Assembly (NCBI RefSeq): GCF_004801375.1
Contig: NZ_SSNZ01000009.1
Coordinates: 62,001-126,000, forward strand
Reading direction: 5' to 3'
DNA from: Flavobacterium supellecticarium
Lineage (GTDB): Bacteria > Bacteroidota > Bacteroidia > Flavobacteriales > Flavobacteriaceae
DNA: 64,000 bases
Below the pieces are notes generated by a model, which was not told the DNA's origin, ran no database searches, and saw nothing but the letters and a program-made list of their open reading frames with translations. Below, in pieces: positions 17,271-26,075 of the stretch. The translations under genes were made by a program, and so were the position numbers. How positions within the stretch are numbered: position 1 is the stretch's first letter; every line of letters starts with the position of its first letter.

Positions 17271-17556
17271 CTTTGTATTTTTCGAGTAAATTAAACTTCA
17301 TTTCTGGATATTGAAGTAAATTCCGGATATATATTTTACTCTTCATTGCTTTAATATGTTTTTCAATGGATAAACCTTGATTTTTTGATTCACACTCAAT
17401 TGTGAAAATCAATTCCCAGTCATTGGCCTTATAAGTGAATTTTCTTGATTGAGTATCGTTTAAATGAAATTCTATTCTTTGAGTAAGGTTTTGTGTAAAG
17501 CCAATATAATGTTTGTCTGGCTTTTTTGAGTAGAGAATGTAAACGAAATTGTCCAT
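17254..17556 (-). CDS. GIY-YIG nuclease-family protein, copy 2
   Basis: A 100-residue GIY-YIG protein, differing from copy 1 by KKPDKHY for KKLDKHY and by its C-terminus. The last five residues (GASDC) and the TAA stop are written by the tRNA-Asn anticodon arm; the stop uses the last base of the anticodon plus the two following loop bases. Catalytic candidates Tyr6, Tyr17, Arg27 and Glu65 are retained, so the protein may be active. Confidence 0.82.
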   Translation of the reverse strand: MDNFVYILYSKKPDKHYIGFTQNLTQRIEFHLNDTQSRKFTYKANDWELIFTIECESKNQGLSIEKHIKAMKSKIYIRNLLQYPEMKFNLLEKYKGASDC

Positions 17557-17567
17557 TTTACAAAAAT

Positions 17568-17604
17568 AAAAAAATCCTAACCATTTCTGATTAGGATTTT
17601 TTTT
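17568..17604 (-). terminator. Unit hairpin 2
   Basis: Arms at 17571-17580 (AAAATCCTAA) and 17591-17600 (TTAGGATTTT), loop of 10 bases, flanked by T-runs on both strands. Confidence 0.75.
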
Positions 17605-17605
17605 G

Positions 17606-17670
17606 CTCCCCCTCTTGGGCTCGAACCAATCCCGATAGCTATCGGGACTCTGATTAACAGTCAGATGCTC
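17606..17670 (-). pseudogene. tRNA-Asn remnant 3 (5' half missing)
   Basis: Identical in layout to remnant 2: acceptor 3' strand, T arm, palindrome, anticodon arm with GTT, then the GIY-YIG gene in place of D arm and acceptor 5' strand. Confidence 0.88.
17630..17647. repeat. Perfect 18-bp palindrome, copy 3
   Basis: Identical to copies 1 and 2. Confidence 0.9.
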
Positions 17671-17956
17671 CTTTGTATTTTTCGAGTAAATTAAACTTCA
17701 TTTCTGGATATTGAAGTAAATTTTGGATATATATTTTACTCTTCATTGCTTTAATATGTTTTTCAATGGATAAACCTTGATTTTTTGATTCACACTCAAT
17801 TGTGAAAATCAATTCCCAATCATTGGCCTTATAAGTGAATTTTCTTGATTGAGTATCGTTTAAATGAAATTCTATTCTTTGAGTAAGGTTTTGTGTAAAG
17901 CCAATATAATGTTTGTCTAGCTTTTTTGAGTAGAGAATGTAAACGAAATTGTCCAT
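17654..17956 (-). CDS. GIY-YIG nuclease-family protein, copy 3
   Basis: A 100-residue GIY-YIG protein ending GASDC with its stop in the anticodon loop of remnant 3. It differs from its sisters by IQNLL for IRNLL. It is the copy nearest to the intact tRNA-Asn genes and is separated from them only by a hairpin, so expression may depend on readthrough from the tRNA promoter or on a weak internal promoter. Confidence 0.82.
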   Translation of the reverse strand: MDNFVYILYSKKLDKHYIGFTQNLTQRIEFHLNDTQSRKFTYKANDWELIFTIECESKNQGLSIEKHIKAMKSKIYIQNLLQYPEMKFNLLEKYKGASDC

Positions 17957-17967
17957 TTTACAAAAAT

Positions 17968-18004
17968 AAAAAAATCCTAACCATTTCTGATTAGGATTTT
18001 TTTT
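17968..18004 (-). terminator. Unit hairpin 3, after tRNA-Asn
   Basis: Arms at 17971-17980 and 17991-18000 with a T-rich 3' side. It stands directly behind the intact tRNA-Asn at 18006-18079, so in this position it can end the tRNA transcript. Confidence 0.78.
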
Positions 18005-18005
18005 G

Positions 18006-18079
18006 CTCCCCCTCTTGGGCTCGAACCAAGGACCCTCTGATTAACAGTCAGATGCTCTAACCAACTGAGCTAAGGAGGA
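18006..18079 (-). tRNA. tRNA-Asn (GTT), second in the transcript
   Basis: A 74-base gene that folds as a full cloverleaf: acceptor TCCTCCT paired with AGGGGGA, D arm with AGCTCAGTTGGTTAGAGC, anticodon stem TCTGA/TCAGA around loop CTGTTAA (anticodon GTT), T arm with TTCGAGC, discriminator G. The CCA end is not encoded. It is the template for the three remnants downstream. Confidence 0.97.
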
Positions 18080-18121
18080 AACTGTAATTTTTTGTCAAAA
18101 AAGAACTTATTGTTAGATATA

Positions 18122-18148
18122 AAAAGCCAGCGTTGAACTGGCTTTTAT
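18122..18148 (-). terminator. Hairpin between the two tRNA-Asn genes
   Basis: Arms AAAAGCCAG (18122-18130) and CTGGCTTTT (18138-18146) with a 7-base loop, just behind the first tRNA. It may be a terminator or a processing signal within a two-tRNA transcript. Confidence 0.7.
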
Positions 18149-18152
18149 TTTG

Positions 18153-18226
18153 CTCCCCCTCTTGGGCTCGAACCAAGGACCCTCTGATTAACAGTCAGAT
18201 GCTCTAACCAACTGAGCTAAGGAGGA
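18153..18226 (-). tRNA. tRNA-Asn (GTT), first in the transcript
   Basis: Identical in sequence to the tRNA at 18006-18079 over the 74 bases. Cloverleaf and anticodon GTT intact. It directly follows the promoter at 18251-18280. Confidence 0.97.
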
Positions 18227-18250
18227 AGGTGTGTTACCTTTATTGCGGTG

Positions 18251-18280
18251 CAAATATAAGTCGAAATTTTAATCTCGCAA
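18251..18280 (-). promoter_or_regulatory. Promoter of the tRNA-Asn array
   Basis: Read on the minus strand: TTG (18280-18278), 19-base spacer, TATATTTG (18258-18251), a full match to the Flavobacterium TTG / TAnnTTTG pattern, 25 bases before the first tRNA-Asn. Confidence 0.7.
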
Positions 18281-18298
18281 ATAAAATGCTTAAAAAAA

Positions 18299-19624
18299 TT
18301 AGAAAAATTTGTCGGCAATCAGCTGGTAGATGTCCTTCCCGAAGGTTAAGGCCATTAGAGTCAGTAAGATAATCATCCCAAAAGTCTGCACATGACCCAT
18401 CGCTTTTTCGCTTAATTTTTTTCCGGTTATCATTTCAGCAATGGTAAATAGCGCGTGACCACCGTCTAATCCCGGGATTGGTAGTAAATTCATAAACGCC
18501 AAACCGATCGAAAATAACGCTGTAAAGTTCCAGATAAACTCCCAGTTCCACTGATTCGGTAAAGCACGTGCAATTCCAACCGGGCTTTTTACATGTTTAT
18601 ACGCCTCCGTTTTTGGACGTAAAATCAGTTTAAATTGTTTTACATTATAAACCAATAAAGCATAGGATTCTTTAACGGCTTCCGGGATTGCCTGGAAAAG
18701 GGATAATTTGTTTACTACCTCAAAGTCCATTTTGTCTTTAAACGTTGGTAAAAAGCCAATTTTTCCGTCTTTGTCTACTAAAGTTTTTAAGTTGACTCTT
18801 TCGTTGTTACGGATTACGGTAATGCTTACCGAATCGTTTTTATGTGTGTTAAGGTTATCGCGCAATTCGTCAAAGAATTTAAACTCTTTGTTGTCGATCG
18901 CTACCAGATGATCTCCTTTTTTAAATCCGGCTTTAAAAGCTTCCGATTTTGGCGTAACCGAATCGACTACCACGCTCGAAAGACGCGGTTGAATAAAATC
19001 ACGACCTTCTTTTCCTATGATTTCTGCTTTCTGCGGATCGGTTAAGATAATCGTTTTCTTTTCACCGTTACGCTCGATGTCTATTTTGTCTCCCAAAAGG
19101 ATGTCTAGCGTCATACGGTTAAAACGATCCTGGTATTTGCCATCTACCGCTAAAATCTTATCACCGTTTTTAAAACCGACATTTAAACCGGTTTCACCAA
19201 AAGCCAGTCCGTTTTTCTGAATGGCTTCCGTGGCAATATATTTCTGACCGTAGGTTACATATACCATCGTGTAAATAAACCAGGCCAAAAGGATGTTTAC
19301 AATAATACCACCCAACATGATGATAAGACGTTGCCAGGCTGGTTTCGAACGGAATTCCCATGGTTGTGCTTCCTGCTTCATCTGTTCCATGTCCATGCTT
19401 TCGTCAACCATTCCGGCTAATTTTACATAACCGCCAATTGGCAACCATCCGATTCCCCATTCTGTTTCACCGATCTTCTTTTTTAATAATGAGAATCCCG
19501 CATCCATAAAGAGATAGAATTTTTCTACGCGTACTTTAAACATTCTGGCGGTGATATAATGCCCGAATTCATGGAGGATAACTAATACAGAAAGTATGAA
19601 AAGGATTTGCCCTAATTGTATCAT
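18299..19624 (-). CDS. rseP: RIP metalloprotease (site-2 protease)
   Basis: A 441-residue intramembrane zinc protease of the M50 family. HEFGH (His18, His22) lies in the first membrane helix, and the partner motif MNLLPIPGLDGG near the C-terminus gives the Asp ligand. One or two PDZ domains lie between (residues about 120-300). RseP-type enzymes cut anti-sigma factors and remnant signal peptides in the inner membrane. Length is typical. It is transcribed towards the tRNA-Asn array but is separated from it by the tRNA promoter. Confidence 0.95.
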   Translation of the reverse strand: MIQLGQILFILSVLVILHEFGHYITARMFKVRVEKFYLFMDAGFSLLKKKIGETEWGIGWLPIGGYVKLAGMVDESMDMEQMKQEAQPWEFRSKPAWQRLIIMLGGIIVNILLAWFIYTMVYVTYGQKYIATEAIQKNGLAFGETGLNVGFKNGDKILAVDGKYQDRFNRMTLDILLGDKIDIERNGEKKTIILTDPQKAEIIGKEGRDFIQPRLSSVVVDSVTPKSEAFKAGFKKGDHLVAIDNKEFKFFDELRDNLNTHKNDSVSITVIRNNERVNLKTLVDKDGKIGFLPTFKDKMDFEVVNKLSLFQAIPEAVKESYALLVYNVKQFKLILRPKTEAYKHVKSPVGIARALPNQWNWEFIWNFTALFSIGLAFMNLLPIPGLDGGHALFTIAEMITGKKLSEKAMGHVQTFGMIILLTLMALTFGKDIYQLIADKFF

Positions 19625-19701
19625 TTTTAAAAGACTTTTTTTATTGTAAACGACAAAAGTAAGGTTTTCACCTTACTTTTTATCATGGAATTACAGATTG
19701 C

Positions 19702-21612
19702 CTATTTTTTTATAAAATTTTTATGAAAGACACCTTCGGAAGTATTGATTTTTATGAAATGGATTCCGTTGGATAAGGTGCTTACCGAAAATTCCGACTT
19801 GGTTTGAGTGCTGACTAACTGTCCCAAAGCGTTGTAAATTTCAATGTTTTTCAGTTCGATGTTGGTCGGTAACTGAATGGTAACACGGTCGCTGGACGGG
19901 TTTGGATATAACAGAATAGTATCGGAAATGTCAAACGAACGGGTGTCTAAAGAAGTCGTATTGTTTTTGGAAATAATATCTTTTTCCGGATCGAATTCGA
20001 AACTGGTAACGGTAAAAGGAACCGATAGAATAAACTCCTGTCCATTAAAGGTGTTGTCTACAATAACATCCTGTGTTTGTGTGCCGTTTTTTAAACGGAT
20101 TGGAAGTGGCATTTCAAAATAGCTCACTGAGGGATGGGATTGTGTTTGGGTTACCTTTATTTTGGCTTGTCCCGCACCAATATTCTGAACGGTGATGTTG
20201 TAGGACGGATAACCTTCGTTATATATCCAATCGTTAAAGAATTCGGTAAGGTTCATTCCGGAAACAGCTTCAAGATGGGCTTGTAGTTGTGGTGTAATAG
20301 CATAACCGTAGGCTAGTGCCGGATCGTTTAGGTAATTGCGAAGTGCCTGGAAAAAGTTGGTGTCCCCCATTTTAAATCGCAACATATTGGTGACCATAGA
20401 GCCCTTGTTATAGGTGATACGATTGCTGAAAATACGACCCACATTGGATAGTTGGGCGTCGGTTAAATATAAATTGCCATCCGGAGAAGCGGTGATGCTG
20501 TTTGTTTTTCCATCTTTCCAGCTGATAAAGGCGCTATTACCGTCCAGATTTTTAACCACCATTCCCGACATAAATTCGGTGATGCCTTCGTTAAGCCAAA
20601 TGTCTTTCCAGCTGCCGCAGGTTACTTTGTCGCCAAACCATTGGTGCGCCATTTCGTGAGCAATCAGACTTCTGCTAAAACCACCCATAAACGAAACAGT
20701 GGTATGTTCCATTCCGCCTCCAAATCCGCATTGCGCGTGACCGTATTTTTCATTTCGAAACGGATACGGACCAATCAATGTTTCATATAGGTTGATGATT
20801 GTAGGGGTAGGTGCTAAACTAGTCTGGCTTGTAAATGCGTTTTCCGGATACAGATAATTAACGATTGGAAAAGTATTGGGTGCCACACCGCCAACCTGAT
20901 TGTAAATCTGATAATTGGTCACAGCTATGGCGATCAGATAGGCTGGAATCGGATAGCTGTGGTGGAAATGCGTGGTCTTGTTTCCGTTACTAGTAGTCGC
21001 GCCAACCTGTAGACCGTTGGCAACACTCACATATTGTGATGGTGCGGTAATGTAAACGTCGATACTGTTGACTTTGTCGTTAAGGTCTTGTTTGCATGGC
21101 CACCAGTCTTTGGCGCCATAGGGCTCGGAAAGTGTCCAGATAATCGGATTCCCGGAATGATAACTCGCGGTGAAAGCGTTATTTGCGGTAGCTGGCGCGC
21201 CGGAATAGGTTATCACCACCGAACTCGAAGCGCCGGATGTTAATGTTGTGGGTAGAGTGATTACCAATTCGTCGTTTGCATTTTGAGTAAACATAAGACT
21301 GGTGTTTCCTTGTTTAACACTGCTCACGGTCAGAACATTTGTAAGGTCGAAGGTGACGGTGTTCATGTTTTGTTTGGCCGTAAAATTGGTTGTCACCACT
21401 CCGGAAATAAAATAATTGGCCGGATCTACCGTGAATTCGAGCTTGTGATAGGTAATGTCGTAATTCTGAGTATTGGCATTCGCCGCAAATTGCATGATAC
21501 TGGAAGCGGCCTTCATTTCGGCCTCGACCATCCTGGAAAAATCAGCTTCTTCGGTTTGGGCGAACGAAAAAGTGGTTGCCAGTAATGCAAAAATTAAGAA
21601 ATAGTTTTTCAT
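19702..21612 (-). CDS. Secreted M1-family aminopeptidase with T9SS sorting domain
   Basis: A 636-residue exported protein: signal peptide (MKNYFLIFALLATTFSFAQ), an M1 N-terminal beta domain, then the catalytic domain with HEMAHQWFGD (near residue 318) and the downstream Glu in WLNEGITEFM. The substrate-binding GxMEN motif reads GGMEH. The last about 75 residues (ILLYPNPSSDRVTIQ to KNFIKK) form a type A sorting domain of the type IX secretion system, so the enzyme is probably secreted or surface-attached. M1 enzymes trim N-terminal residues of peptides. Single-gene unit. Confidence 0.92.
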   Translation of the reverse strand: MKNYFLIFALLATTFSFAQTEEADFSRMVEAEMKAASSIMQFAANANTQNYDITYHKLEFTVDPANYFISGVVTTNFTAKQNMNTVTFDLTNVLTVSSVKQGNTSLMFTQNANDELVITLPTTLTSGASSSVVITYSGAPATANNAFTASYHSGNPIIWTLSEPYGAKDWWPCKQDLNDKVNSIDVYITAPSQYVSVANGLQVGATTSNGNKTTHFHHSYPIPAYLIAIAVTNYQIYNQVGGVAPNTFPIVNYLYPENAFTSQTSLAPTPTIINLYETLIGPYPFRNEKYGHAQCGFGGGMEHTTVSFMGGFSRSLIAHEMAHQWFGDKVTCGSWKDIWLNEGITEFMSGMVVKNLDGNSAFISWKDGKTNSITASPDGNLYLTDAQLSNVGRIFSNRITYNKGSMVTNMLRFKMGDTNFFQALRNYLNDPALAYGYAITPQLQAHLEAVSGMNLTEFFNDWIYNEGYPSYNITVQNIGAGQAKIKVTQTQSHPSVSYFEMPLPIRLKNGTQTQDVIVDNTFNGQEFILSVPFTVTSFEFDPEKDIISKNNTTSLDTRSFDISDTILLYPNPSSDRVTIQLPTNIELKNIEIYNALGQLVSTQTKSEFSVSTLSNGIHFIKINTSEGVFHKNFIKK

Positions 21613-21785
21613 AAATTTTAGTAAAGTTTGCCAAATTTAAGGAATAATACAAAATATAGGCTTAAAATATTCGAATAATATGTTTTTGGCTCTGTAGGAC
21701 CGAATTCTGTCTCCGCTTTGTAAAATTGCCCGTCCTATTATATAAAACAATTCCTTAAATTTGCTGACCATAAAATCATTATACT

Positions 21786-23057
21786 ATGTTACAGATAGCA
21801 TTTATTAGAGAAAACCAGGAAAAAGTAATCCAGGCTTTAGCAAAAAGAAATTTAGACGCTAAAGCAATGGTTGAAGAAGTGGTGGCTTTAGATGAAAAGC
21901 GCCGCGCAACGCAAGTGGAATTGGACAATATTTTGGCGGAATCGAACAAACTATCGAAAGACATCGGTGAGTTGATGAAAAGTGGTGAAAAAGCCAAAGC
22001 TGAAATCCTAAAGGAAAAAACAACTTCTTTAAAAGAGAAAAGTAAAGAACTGAATGAAGTTTTGAATACCGTTTCGGATCAGATGATTCACGAGTTGTAC
22101 AAATTACCAAATATGCCGGCCGATGTGGTTCCGGTAGGTAAATCAGCCGATGATAACGAAACCGTTTTTGAGGAAGGAACCATTCCGGTATTGCACGAAG
22201 GTGCTTTGCCACACTGGGAGTTGGCAAAAAAATACGACATTATCGATTTTGAACTGGGAACCAAAATTTCCGGTGCCGGTTTCCCGGTGTATAAAGGAAA
22301 AGGAGCGCGTTTACAACGAGCGTTGATCTCCTATTTCCTGGATAAAAATACCGATGCCGGTTATAAAGAATATCAAGTACCACACCTAATCAACGAGGCG
22401 TCTGGTTACGGAACGGGACAGTTGCCGGATAAAGAAGGGCAAATGTATCACGTGGGTATCGACGATTTATATCTGATTCCAACGGCCGAAGTACCGGTTA
22501 CGAATATGTTCCGCGATGTTATTTTACAGGAAAATGAATTACCGGTAATGTGTACCGGATATACGCCGTGTTTCCGTCGTGAAGCAGGTTCATACGGAGC
22601 ACACGTTCGTGGATTAAACCGTTTGCATCAGTTTGATAAAGTGGAAATCGTACGAATTGAACATCCGGAAAAATCATACGAAGCTTTGGAAGGAATGGTT
22701 GAACACGTAAAAGTTCTGTTACAGGAATTGAAATTGCCATACCGTATCTTGCGTTTATGTGGTGGCGATATGGGATTCACTTCAGCTTTGACTTACGATT
22801 TCGAAGTGTTTTCAACCGCTCAGGATCGTTGGTTGGAAATTAGCTCTGTGTCGAATTTCGAAACCTATCAGGCGAATCGTTTGAAATTGCGTTTCAGAGA
22901 TAAAGACGGGAAAAATCATTTGGCACACACGCTTAACGGAAGTTCATTGGCTTTGCCAAGAGTACTGGCCGGAATTCTGGAAAACTATCAGACTCCGGAA
23001 GGAATCGTAATTCCGGAAGTATTGCGTCCATACACCGGATTTGACATCATTAATTAA
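21786..23057 (+). CDS. serS: Serine--tRNA ligase
   Basis: A 423-residue class II synthetase that charges tRNA-Ser. The N-terminal about 110 residues form the long helical hairpin (ALAKRNLDAKAMVEEVVALD and onwards) that contacts the tRNA extra arm. Motif 2 (CFRREAGSYGAHVRGLNRLH) and motif 3 (NGSSLALPRVLAGILENYQ) are intact. A TAAATTTG box at 21756 is a possible -7 element. The gene is followed by a strong terminator. Confidence 0.97.
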   Translation: MLQIAFIRENQEKVIQALAKRNLDAKAMVEEVVALDEKRRATQVELDNILAESNKLSKDIGELMKSGEKAKAEILKEKTTSLKEKSKELNEVLNTVSDQMIHELYKLPNMPADVVPVGKSADDNETVFEEGTIPVLHEGALPHWELAKKYDIIDFELGTKISGAGFPVYKGKGARLQRALISYFLDKNTDAGYKEYQVPHLINEASGYGTGQLPDKEGQMYHVGIDDLYLIPTAEVPVTNMFRDVILQENELPVMCTGYTPCFRREAGSYGAHVRGLNRLHQFDKVEIVRIEHPEKSYEALEGMVEHVKVLLQELKLPYRILRLCGGDMGFTSALTYDFEVFSTAQDRWLEISSVSNFETYQANRLKLRFRDKDGKNHLAHTLNGSSLALPRVLAGILENYQTPEGIVIPEVLRPYTGFDIIN

Positions 23058-23073
23058 TAAAATCTTATAACTC

Positions 23074-23123
23074 AACAATGTACTAATTAGCTCAAAAATG
23101 GCTACATTAGTACATTGTTTTTT
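23074..23123 (+). terminator. Terminator after serS
   Basis: Long hairpin: AACAATGTACTAAT and ATTAGTACATTGTT plus TAGC/GCTA pairs nearer the loop, followed by eight T residues. Confidence 0.85.
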
Positions 23124-23138
23124 TAGGATAACCATATC

Positions 23139-24917
23139 ATGAAAAACTTTTTTTCCTATATCGCTTTGTTATGCTCGGTGTTTGTTTTTGCACAAAACGA
23201 ACAGCTTGCGCAAAACTATTTCGATAGGGGAGAGTTTGAAAAAGCAATGGTGATCTACGAAGATCTGCTGAAAACGCAACCGAATAACTACCAGTATTTC
23301 CAAAAACAGGTCGCGTGCTACCAACAGCTAAAACAATATGCCAAAGCGGAAGAAATGATCCGAATCCGGATCGACCGTTTTAAGCAAAATAACCTTTACG
23401 TAGAACTGGGATACAATTACCAGCTGCAAAAGGAGATGGATAAAGCCAATAAAGCCTACCAAAAAGCATTGGACATTATCAAAGAAAATCCGAATAATGT
23501 TTATGGAGTCGCCAGTCTTTTCGAGCAGAAAGTTTTGCTCGAACAAGCTTTAAAAGCCTACGATTTGGGAACGGCAGGGAATCCAAGTTTTAATTTCGAT
23601 TATCAGATTGCCTTACTTCAAGGACAATTGGGAAATCTGGAATTAATGGTAGACAAACTACTCGATTATGCCTATCGCAATCCGCAAAATGCTCCGTTGG
23701 TGCAAAGTCAGTTGGCGCGTTTTATGATGGAAGATACACAGGAATCGTTCAATACCAATCTTCGGAAAGCATTGTTGATTCGTACGCAAAAAACACAGGA
23801 TATTTTCTGGAACCAGTTTCTAAGCTGGTTTTTTGTACAGCAAAAGGAATACGGAAAAGCCTTTATTCAGGAAAAAGCCATTTTTAAACGAAATCCGGAT
23901 AATTTTTATACGATCATTAACCTGGCCAAACTAGCCGTTCAGGAACAGGAAAACGATACGGCAAAAGAAATTCTCGATTTTATATTGCTCAATACTCAGG
24001 ATCTGGATTTGCAAATGGAAGCCCATTATCAATTGTTGACGATGGATATCGAAAAGGCGACACCAAAAGAATATCCGCTAATCCAGGAAAAAATAAACCT
24101 GTTGCTAAAACAATACGGCATTTCACCGTACTCGTTGCGACTTCAGGTTTTAAAAGCGCATTTTGAAGCCTTCTATCTAAAACAATTTGAAACCGCACGC
24201 CAGATATTGACCAATGCCTTGGATTTACCACTGAACAATTATCAGAAAGCCGACGTGAAAATGGAACTTGCCGATGTGTTGTTACTGGATGAAAAATTCA
24301 ATCAGGCGATTATCTATTATGCGCAGATTGAAGACGATTTAAAAAACGATGAAGTCGGACACGAAGCCAGTCTGAAAATGGCAAAAGCCAGCTATTTTAA
24401 AGGCGATTTCGACTGGGCACAACAACAGTTCAAAGTGCTAAAAGCTTCTTCGTCTCAGTTGATCGCCAACGACGCTTTGGAATTATTTTTATTGATTAAT
24501 GATCATACTACACAGGATAGTACGCGAGTGGCGTTAAAGAAATTTGCCAAAGCCGATTTCCTGTTGTATCAAAATAAAACAGACGAAGCTTTAAACGGAT
24601 TTCGTACGCTTTTAAAAGAACACAAAGGACAAAGTGTTGAAGACGAAACGCTCTTGAAAATCGGACGTATTCTGGAAGAGAAAAAAGAATATGCCGAGGC
24701 GTTAAAAGTCTACCAGGAGATTATCGAAAAACATGCCGAAGGGATTTATGTAGACGAAGCCTTGTTTTTTTCGGCTGAAATTTACCGAAAGGATTTACCC
24801 GATATTGAAAAAGCCAAAGCCTTGTATGAAAAGGTTATTTTTAACCATCAGGATAGTATATACTACGTAGACGCCCGGAATAACTACAGAAAATTACGAG
24901 GGGATAACAATTTATAA
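23139..24917 (+). CDS. Tetratricopeptide-repeat periplasmic protein
   Basis: A 592-residue protein with a signal peptide (MKNFFSYIALLCSVFVFAQ) and TPR-type helix pairs along its whole length (NYFDRGEFEKAMVIYEDLL, then AKAEEMIRIR, and near the C-terminus EKKEYAEALKVYQEIIEKHA). No catalytic domain is seen. TPR proteins are protein-interaction scaffolds. It starts 15 bases after the serS terminator and is followed by DUF4286, rsmA and mgtE, with which it may share a transcript. Confidence 0.87.
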   Translation: MKNFFSYIALLCSVFVFAQNEQLAQNYFDRGEFEKAMVIYEDLLKTQPNNYQYFQKQVACYQQLKQYAKAEEMIRIRIDRFKQNNLYVELGYNYQLQKEMDKANKAYQKALDIIKENPNNVYGVASLFEQKVLLEQALKAYDLGTAGNPSFNFDYQIALLQGQLGNLELMVDKLLDYAYRNPQNAPLVQSQLARFMMEDTQESFNTNLRKALLIRTQKTQDIFWNQFLSWFFVQQKEYGKAFIQEKAIFKRNPDNFYTIINLAKLAVQEQENDTAKEILDFILLNTQDLDLQMEAHYQLLTMDIEKATPKEYPLIQEKINLLLKQYGISPYSLRLQVLKAHFEAFYLKQFETARQILTNALDLPLNNYQKADVKMELADVLLLDEKFNQAIIYYAQIEDDLKNDEVGHEASLKMAKASYFKGDFDWAQQQFKVLKASSSQLIANDALELFLLINDHTTQDSTRVALKKFAKADFLLYQNKTDEALNGFRTLLKEHKGQSVEDETLLKIGRILEEKKEYAEALKVYQEIIEKHAEGIYVDEALFFSAEIYRKDLPDIEKAKALYEKVIFNHQDSIYYVDARNNYRKLRGDNNL

Positions 24918-24965
24918 AACCCAGGCCGACAGTTGTTAGGAGGGAAATAACTTAAGTTTTAAAAG

Positions 24966-25277
24966 ATGATTATTTACAATGTGACGATCAATATACACGA
25001 GAGTGTACATGACCAGTGGATGAAATGGATGCAGGAGAAGCATATAGCCGATGTAATGGCTACCGGAAAGTTTTCAACGGCGCGAATGGTAAAAGTGTTG
25101 GTGGAGGAAGAAATGGGCGGTGTAACCTATTCCATTCAGTATACAACCGATAGTAAGGAAACGTTGCAACGGTATTACGACGAAGACGCGCCACGCCTGA
25201 GAGCAGAAGGATTTGCGCTTTTCGGAGATAAAATGCTGGCGTTCCGTACGGAATTAGAATTGATCAGCGATCATTAA
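24966..25277 (+). CDS. DUF4286 family protein
   Basis: A 103-residue cytoplasmic protein beginning MIIYNVTINIHESVHDQW, typical of DUF4286, with the fold of a small ferredoxin-like (dimeric alpha-beta barrel) domain. Function unknown in the family. It precedes rsmA by 18 bases. Confidence 0.85.
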   Translation: MIIYNVTINIHESVHDQWMKWMQEKHIADVMATGKFSTARMVKVLVEEEMGGVTYSIQYTTDSKETLQRYYDEDAPRLRAEGFALFGDKMLAFRTELELISDH

Positions 25278-25295
25278 CAGCCTTAAAAACGAAGT

Positions 25296-26075
25296 ATGGA
25301 TAAGGTAAGAGCTAAAAAACATTTGGGACAACACTTCCTGAATGATGAAAATATTGCCCAAAAAATAGCTGATACACTAACCCTGAATGGATATCAGAAA
25401 GTGTTGGAAATCGGCCCGGGTATGGGAGTGCTAACCAAGTATCTTCTGGAAAAACCAATCGAAACCTATGTGATCGAAATCGATACCGAATCGGTGGAGT
25501 ATCTGCAAACGCATTATCTGAAGTTGTCCAATCGTATCATTTCAAAAGATTTTTTACGCTACAACCTTTCGGAAACGTTTGGAGAGGATCCGTTGGCGAT
25601 TATCGGGAATTTTCCGTACAATATTTCGTCGCAAATTGTTTTCCGCGTACTGGAAATGCGGGATCGAATTCCGGAGTTTTCGGGCATGTTCCAAAAAGAA
25701 GTAGCCGAACGGATTTGCGAGAAAAAAGGAAGTAAAGCCTACGGTATATTATCGGTTTTGGTTCAGGCTTTTTACGATGCGGAATACTTGTTTACGGTGT
25801 CGGAACACGTGTTTACACCACCACCAAAAGTGAAGTCGGGTGTAATGCGGATGCGTCGAAAAGAAAACTACAAATTGCCATGCGATGAAAAAATGTTTTT
25901 TAACGTGGTAAAAACCGCTTTTAACCAACGTCGAAAAACATTAAGAAATAGTTTAAAAACATTCCAGTTGTCGGATAATTTAAGAGAAGATAGTATCTTT
26001 GACCTCCGTCCGGAACAATTATCCGTAGAACAATTTATCGAACTCACTCAAAAAATAGCCGCCGATGGAGTTTAA
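25296..26075 (+). CDS. rsmA: 16S rRNA (adenine(1518)-N6/adenine(1519)-N6)-dimethyltransferase
   Basis: A 259-residue KsgA/RsmA methyltransferase that dimethylates two adjacent adenines in helix 45 of 16S rRNA during 30S maturation. The SAM-binding motif is [11 protein letters not shown], the catalytic NLPY-type motif is [10 protein letters not shown], and the C-terminal rRNA-binding part has [14 protein letters not shown]. Its last 11 bases overlap mgtE, implying coupled translation. Confidence 0.96.
   Translation: MDKVRAKKHLGQHFLNDENIAQKIADTLTLNGYQKVLEIGPGMGVLTKYLLEKPIETYVIEIDTESVEYLQTHYLKLSNRIISKDFLRYNLSETFGEDPLAIIGNFPYNISSQIVFRVLEMRDRIPEFSGMFQKEVAERICEKKGSKAYGILSVLVQAFYDAEYLFTVSEHVFTPPPKVKSGVMRMRRKENYKLPCDEKMFFNVVKTAFNQRRKTLRNSLKTFQLSDNLREDSIFDLRPEQLSVEQFIELTQKIAADGV

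Larger units (their letters stand above)
16804..18003 (-). repeat. Three tandem 400-bp units: hairpin, GIY-YIG gene, tRNA-Asn remnant
   Basis: Units at 16804-17203, 17204-17603 and 17604-18003 repeat with a period of exactly 400 bases; the next copy of the tRNA 3' end starts at 18004 and belongs to an intact tRNA-Asn. Only a few substitutions separate the units (for example GTCTAG/GTCTGG, TTCCGG/TTTTGG). On the minus strand each reads: hairpin, GIY-YIG ORF, tRNA anticodon arm, 18-bp palindrome, T arm and acceptor 3' strand. The near-identity implies recent tandem duplication. Confidence 0.95.

Noticed and set aside
16806..17670. The three tRNA-Asn-like segments as working tRNA genes
   Set aside because: They lack the 5' half and carry an 18-base palindrome in the variable region, so no cloverleaf can form.
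17206..17956. Group I or other intron inside tRNA-Asn
   Set aside because: No 5' exon (acceptor 5' strand and D arm) lies upstream of each nuclease gene; what precedes it is a hairpin and the 3' end of another tRNA copy. The joined product could not give a tRNA.
16804..18003. CRISPR-like repetition
   Set aside because: The period is 400 bases, the units are almost wholly identical and coding, and there are no short repeats with unique spacers.
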